A stretch of 9,625 nucleotides of DNA from Roseiarcus sp. (GTDB taxonomy: Bacteria; Pseudomonadota; Alphaproteobacteria; Rhizobiales; Beijerinckiaceae), in NCBI GenBank assembly GCA_030153205.1, contig JASLHV010000084.1, forward strand, positions 1 to 9,625, read 5' to 3'. A program made the position numbers and the translations under genes. Below are positions 6,502 through 9,625 of this stretch, piece by piece. The notes under the pieces were generated by a model that did no database searches, was not told the DNA's origin, and saw only the letters and a list, made by a program, of their open reading frames with translations. How positions within the stretch are numbered: the stretch's first letter is position 1; each line of letters starts with the position of its first letter.

Positions 6502-7572
6502 ATGGCGTCCATGGAAATTCGCGAGCTTCGCAAGTCTTTCGGACCTGTCGAAGTCGTGCGCGGCGTTTCGATCGATATCGCCGACGGCGAGTTTGTCGTG
6601 CTTGTCGGTCCGTCCGGCTGCGGCAAGTCGACGCTTCTGCGCATGATCGCCGGTCTCGAGAGCGCAAGCGCAGGCGAAATTCGCATCGGCGATCGCGTCG
6701 TCAATGACGTGCCGCCGAAGGCGCGCGACATCGCCATGGTCTTCCAGAACTACGCGCTTTATCCACATATGACGGTCGGCGGGAATATGAGTTTCGCGCT
6801 GCGGCTGAAACACGCCTCGAAGGCGGAGATCACCGAGCGCACGGAGCGCGCCGCGAAAATTCTCGGCCTCGACAAATTGCTGGACCGTTATCCGCGGCAA
6901 TTGTCCGGCGGCCAGCGTCAACGCGTCGCTATGGGCCGGGCCATCGTGCGCGACCCGCAGGTCTTTCTCTTCGACGAGCCGCTTTCCAATCTCGACGCCA
7001 AGTTGCGTGTGCAGATGCGCACCGAAATCAAGGAACTACACCAACGTCTCAAAACGACCACGGTTTACGTCACGCATGACCAGATCGAGGCGATGACGAT
7101 GGCCGATAAGATCGTCGTGCTGCATGACGGCGTTGTCGAGCAGATCGGCGCGCCGCTCGATCTTTACGATCGGCCGGCCAATCAATTCGTCGCGGGATTT
7201 ATCGGCTCGCCGGCGATGAACTTCTTGAGTGGGCGGCTCGCCAGGGCGGAGGGCGTTGCGAAATTCGTCGCCGACAATGGCGACAGCATCGCCTTGCCGG
7301 CGGCCGTCGCCGGCGCCGATGGAACGCCGGTGACGATCGGCGTCCGGCCGGAGCATTTCACGCTCGATGACGCGCAAGGCGCGCCGGCCGAAGTGATTGT
7401 CGTGGAGCCAACCGGATCGGAAACGCAGGTTTTCGCGAAGTTTTGCGGACGCGATATCGTCAGCGTGTTCCGCGATCGGGTGAGCGCGAAGCCGGGCGGA
7501 ACGATCAAGCTGGCCGCGACGCCGGAGCGCATTCACTTGTTCGACGCCAAGAGCGGCTTGGCTTTACACTAA
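6502..7572 (+). CDS. Sugar ABC transporter ATP-binding protein (UgpC/MalK/MsmX type)
   Basis: This 356-residue cytoplasmic ATPase powers the importer formed by the two permeases. All motifs are intact: Walker A GPSGCGKST (36-44), Q-loop Q82 in VFQNYALYPHMTV, signature LSGGQRQR (134-141), Walker B VFLFDE (154-159), D-loop SNLD (162-165) and switch histidine H192. Residues from about 240 to the end form the MalK-type regulatory domain (GVRPEHF at about 326-332, and a final ATPERIHLFD segment). AGGAGG lies four bases before the ATG at 6502; a second ATG three codons later is a possible alternative. It is transcribed away from the other transporter genes, so its level can be set separately. ATPases of this type can serve several CUT1 importers, so it may not be exclusive to this system. 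A short hairpin follows the stop codon. Confidence 0.96.
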   Translation: MASMEIRELRKSFGPVEVVRGVSIDIADGEFVVLVGPSGCGKSTLLRMIAGLESASAGEIRIGDRVVNDVPPKARDIAMVFQNYALYPHMTVGGNMSFALRLKHASKAEITERTERAAKILGLDKLLDRYPRQLSGGQRQRVAMGRAIVRDPQVFLFDEPLSNLDAKLRVQMRTEIKELHQRLKTTTVYVTHDQIEAMTMADKIVVLHDGVVEQIGAPLDLYDRPANQFVAGFIGSPAMNFLSGRLARAEGVAKFVADNGDSIALPAAVAGADGTPVTIGVRPEHFTLDDAQGAPAEVIVVEPTGSETQVFAKFCGRDIVSVFRDRVSAKPGGTIKLAATPERIHLFDAKSGLALH

Positions 7573-7586
7573 AGCGGCGCGGATCC

Positions 7587-7613
7587 CTCTCCCCGCAACG
7601 CAAAGGGGGAGAG
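7587..7613. repeat. Hairpin between convergent ATPase and MFS genes
   Basis: CTCTCCCC (7587-7594) and GGGGAGAG (7606-7613) form a perfect 8-base stem with an 11-base loop (GCAACGCAAAG). It fills the 54-base gap between the two stop codons. No T-run follows on either strand, so it resembles the REP-like element near 4950 more than an intrinsic terminator, though it could help end or protect both transcripts. Confidence 0.55.
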
Positions 7614-7626
7614 AGATTCCCAGCTT

Positions 7627-8922
7627 CTACGCCGCGGCTGTCGCCGCTTCCCTCTTGCGTGCGCCGATGAACCATACCGACGCCGAGGCGATCAGGCAGG
7701 CGACGCCAGCAACGAAGAAGGCCGGCAAATAAGTGTTCCATTCGGTGCGCGACAGGCCGCCGCCGAAGGCGGCGGTGGCCGCGCCGAGCTGATGAGCGGC
7801 GAAAATCCAGCCGAAGGCGACGCCGGCTTTCTCCTTGCCGAAGGTTTGCGTGGTCAGGCGTACAGTCGGCGGCACAGTCGCGATCCAATCAAGCCCGTAG
7901 AAGACCGAGAAGAGCGAAAGGCCAAAGACCGAGAATCCGGAATAGGGCAGGTACAGAAGCGAAAGACCGCGAAGACCGTAGTACCAGAAGAGCAGCATGC
8001 GGCTGTCATAACGGTCTGACAGCCAGCCGGAGCCGATCGTGCCGAAGAGGTCGAATACGCCCATCATCGCGAGGGTCGAGGCAGCGGCGACGGCCGGCAG
8101 GCCGAAATCGACGCAGAGCGAGATGAAGTGAGTCTGAATGAGTCCGTTGGTGCTCAAGCCGCAAATGTAGAATGTCGCAAACAGAATCCAGAAGGCGCTG
8201 CTCTTCGAACATTCCGCCAGGATCGAAAAGGCGCGGCCGATCGCCGGCGCCGCGGGCGGGGGCGCAGGAACGTGGCCGGGCGGCGGCGGGGGATCGCCAT
8301 AGGGCGAGAGCTCGACGTCGGAGGGGCGATCCCGCATGAAAAGAATGACGAGCAGGCCGGCAAGGAGCAGCCCGCCGATCGAAGGGGCGAGCGCCGCCCG
8401 CCAGCCGAAACGATCGATCAGCCACGCGGCGAGCGGAAGAAAGATGAGCTGACCCGTCGCATTGGCGGCGGTCAGCATGCCGAGCACGAGACCGCGTCGC
8501 GCATTGAACCAGCGATTGGACACAATGGCGGCGAAGACCAGCGCGGTAAGGCCAGTGCCGACGCCGATGATGACCCCCCAATAGATGAACAATTGCCAGA
8601 TATGACTCATGGTCAGCGCGAGCAGCAGTCCCGTGACGATCAGGCCGATCGCTGAGACGACGACGTTGCGGACGCCGAAACGCTCGATCAGCGCCGCCGC
8701 GAAAGGCGCCATCAGGCCGAAAAGGATCAAACGGACCGCGAGGGGGGCCGATACTTGCGCCATATCCCAGCCGAATTCCTTGGTCAGCGGCAAAATGAAA
8801 GCGCCGGGCAAGCCGACGGCCCCCGCGGTCGTCAGCATGGTCACGAAGGTTACGGCGGCGATCGCCCAGCCGTAATGGATTCCACGGCGCGACAGCTTTT
8901 CAGCGAGGGCTGAAGCCAACAT
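7627..8922 (-). CDS. Major facilitator superfamily transporter, monocarboxylate/oxalate-antiporter-like
   Basis: The 431-residue inner-membrane protein has the 12-helix MFS layout in two halves. An opening RRGIHYGWAIAAVTF segment and the early GLPGAFILPLTKEFGW region resemble the oxalate:formate antiporter and MCT-like branch of the superfamily. Motif-A-like loops are present in both halves: ERFGVRNVV (80-88) and GWLSDRYDSRML (299-310). The cytoplasmic loop between helices 6 and 7 is unusually proline-rich (about 209-226). The start at 8922 is supported by AAGGAG seven bases upstream; the open frame continues to a TTG at 8970, which would place the coding start in the leader. It is divergent from a TetR-type gene and convergent with the ATPase gene, with only 54 bases between the latter two stops. 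The TetR partner probably represses it. The transported compound could be a small organic acid or a drug-like substance; nothing in the sequence decides this. Confidence 0.94.
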   Translation of the reverse strand: MLASALAEKLSRRGIHYGWAIAAVTFVTMLTTAGAVGLPGAFILPLTKEFGWDMAQVSAPLAVRLILFGLMAPFAAALIERFGVRNVVVSAIGLIVTGLLLALTMSHIWQLFIYWGVIIGVGTGLTALVFAAIVSNRWFNARRGLVLGMLTAANATGQLIFLPLAAWLIDRFGWRAALAPSIGGLLLAGLLVILFMRDRPSDVELSPYGDPPPPPGHVPAPPPAAPAIGRAFSILAECSKSSAFWILFATFYICGLSTNGLIQTHFISLCVDFGLPAVAAASTLAMMGVFDLFGTIGSGWLSDRYDSRMLLFWYYGLRGLSLLYLPYSGFSVFGLSLFSVFYGLDWIATVPPTVRLTTQTFGKEKAGVAFGWIFAAHQLGAATAAFGGGLSRTEWNTYLPAFFVAGVACLIASASVWFIGARKREAATAAA

Positions 8923-8972
8923 TCCCTCTCTCCTTAAGGGCGCCCGCTCGCCTTGCGGCGGGAAGCGCAATT

Positions 8973-9000
8973 TTGATGATGACAGTCATCATTAAATGAT
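8973..9000 (+). promoter_or_regulatory. Candidate promoter of the TetR-type gene
   Basis: TTGATG (8973-8978) and AATGAT (8995-9000), 16 bases apart, each match the sigma70 boxes at 4/6 positions. On the opposite strand TTTAAT (8996-8991) is a good -10 box for the MFS gene, but its best -35 match (TTGACT, 9022-9017) is 20 bases away. Both readings overlap the inverted repeats, so one repressor could shut both directions. Confidence 0.3.
8976..8992. promoter_or_regulatory. TetR-type operator candidate, repeat 1
   Basis: ATGATGAC and GTCATCAT are perfect 8-base inverted arms around a single central A. The site lies in the 113-base gap between the divergent MFS and TetR genes and overlaps the candidate promoters, a usual place for operators of this family. 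Confidence 0.6.
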
Positions 9001-9015
9001 GATATCCATCATCAT
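8996..9015. promoter_or_regulatory. TetR-type operator candidate, repeat 2
   Basis: ATGATGAT and ATCATCAT are perfect 8-base inverted arms around ATCC. Its centre is about 21.5 bp from that of repeat 1, so both sites face the same side of the helix. The half-sites share ATGATGA, which suggests that one protein, or two cooperating dimers, binds both. Confidence 0.58.
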
Positions 9016-9035
9016 AAGTCAAGAGCGAAACAGGC

Positions 9036-9625
9036 ATGGCGCCTATTCGCGGCAAAACGGAGCCTTTGGGCGCGACCATGCGGATCACCAAACAGCAGGC
9101 GGAGGACAATCGCGCGCGCGTGGTCGAGACGGCGTCGCGGCTTTTCCGGGAAAAAGGCTTCGAAGGCGTCGGCGTCGCCGATCTCATGCATGCGGCCGGC
9201 ATGACCCACGGCGGCTTCTACAATCATTTCGAATCGAAGGACGATCTGGAGGCCGCGGCTTGCGCGCATGCGTTGACGCAATCGGTCGAGACGATCGAAG
9301 CGATCGCCGCGGACGAGAGTTTGGATAAAGAGGCGTTCGGCGCGTACCGGCGTCGGTACCTTTCGCACAAGAGCCGCGATGCGGAAGGCTTTCGCTGCCC
9401 GATGGTGGCCTTCGGCAATGACGTCTCGCGCCAGGGACCAGCTCTGCGCGCCGTCTACGCCAAGGGTTTGAAGCGCTATCTCGACGCCTTCACCCGCGCC
9501 TATGCAGCGGAGCGGCGCGGCCGTCGCGTCAAGGCCGATCTTCGCGCCGACGCGATCACGCATTTCGCGACCATGGTCGGCGCGGCATCGTCCTTCGCGA
9601 TTGATCGCGCCAGCGACACCGCGCA
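9036..9625 (+). CDS. TetR-family transcriptional repressor (3' end outside the window)
   Basis: The open frame gives 196 residues with no stop before the window end. TetR-family proteins of this kind are about 190-210 residues long, so little is probably missing. The N-terminal helix-turn-helix region is clear: RARVVETASRLFREKGFEGVGVADLMHAAGMTHGGFYNHFESKDDL (about 26-71 in total). The C-terminal part, with GFRCPMVAFGNDVSRQGPALRAVY (about 118-141), resembles the ligand domain of AcrR/NemR-like repressors, and C121 could be a reactive or structural cysteine. The start is the ATG at 9036, which has only a weak Shine-Dalgarno; an ATG at 9078 (residue 15) is also possible and would still keep the whole DNA-binding domain. 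It faces away from the MFS gene, and two inverted repeats lie between them, so it most likely represses both itself and the transporter and is released by a small ligand. Confidence 0.92.
   Translation, partial: MAPIRGKTEPLGATMRITKQQAEDNRARVVETASRLFREKGFEGVGVADLMHAAGMTHGGFYNHFESKDDLEAAACAHALTQSVETIEAIAADESLDKEAFGAYRRRYLSHKSRDAEGFRCPMVAFGNDVSRQGPALRAVYAKGLKRYLDAFTRAYAAERRGRRVKADLRADAITHFATMVGAASSFAIDRASDTA

Noticed and set aside
6343..6921. Minus-strand open frame of 192 codons over the divergent gap and ATPase start
   Set aside because: No recognisable domain, overlaps the intact ATPase gene and the regulatory sites; treated as a shadow.
7587..7620. Classical intrinsic terminator between the convergent genes
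   Set aside because: The stem is good, but no T-run follows on either strand, so it is listed as a REP-like hairpin instead.

Overview
The window looks like a piece of a GC-rich alphaproteobacterial chromosome, most likely Hyphomicrobiales (Rhizobiales). The base composition, the style of the encoded proteins and the short CTCCC/GGGAG hairpins between genes all suggest this. No rRNA or other marker is present, so the genus cannot be fixed. I see no tRNA, CRISPR array, insertion sequence or phage gene. The window is about 95% coding, with eight genes in two modules and no gene-free stretch over 300 bases.

Module 1 (positions 10-7572) is a sugar uptake and cleavage locus. Five genes lie on the minus strand, in transcription order: a periplasmic sugar-binding protein (6228-4987), a MalF-like permease (4893-3928), a MalG-like permease (3931-3041), a LacI-type regulator (3018-1930) and a cytoplasmic glycoside hydrolase of family GH127/DUF1680 (1905-10). 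The two permeases overlap by 4 bases (ATGA) and the following genes are 22-24 bases apart, so this reads as one operon. The UgpC/MalK-type ATPase of the transporter (6502-7572) is transcribed the other way, from the far side of a 273-base regulatory gap. The likely flow is: a plant-derived oligosaccharide with L-arabinofuranose (or a related) end enters through the binding protein, permeases and ATPase. GH127 then trims it in the cytoplasm, and the LacI regulator senses a sugar and controls the divergent promoters. A near-perfect 20-bp palindrome lies in that gap, within a candidate promoter of the binding-protein gene, and is the best operator candidate. A second imperfect dyad lies 52 bp away, nearer the ATPase gene.

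Module 2 (7627-9625) is a divergent pair: a 12-helix major facilitator transporter on the minus strand and a TetR-type repressor on the plus strand that runs off the window end. Between them is an AT-rich stretch carrying two perfect 8-bp-arm inverted repeats built from ATGATG/CATCAT, about two helical turns apart. These are probable TetR-family operators controlling both genes. The transported compound cannot be read from the sequence.

Small hairpins of a related type sit between the binding-protein and first permease genes, between the convergent ATPase and MFS genes, and, in a more degenerate form, in the leader of the MFS gene.
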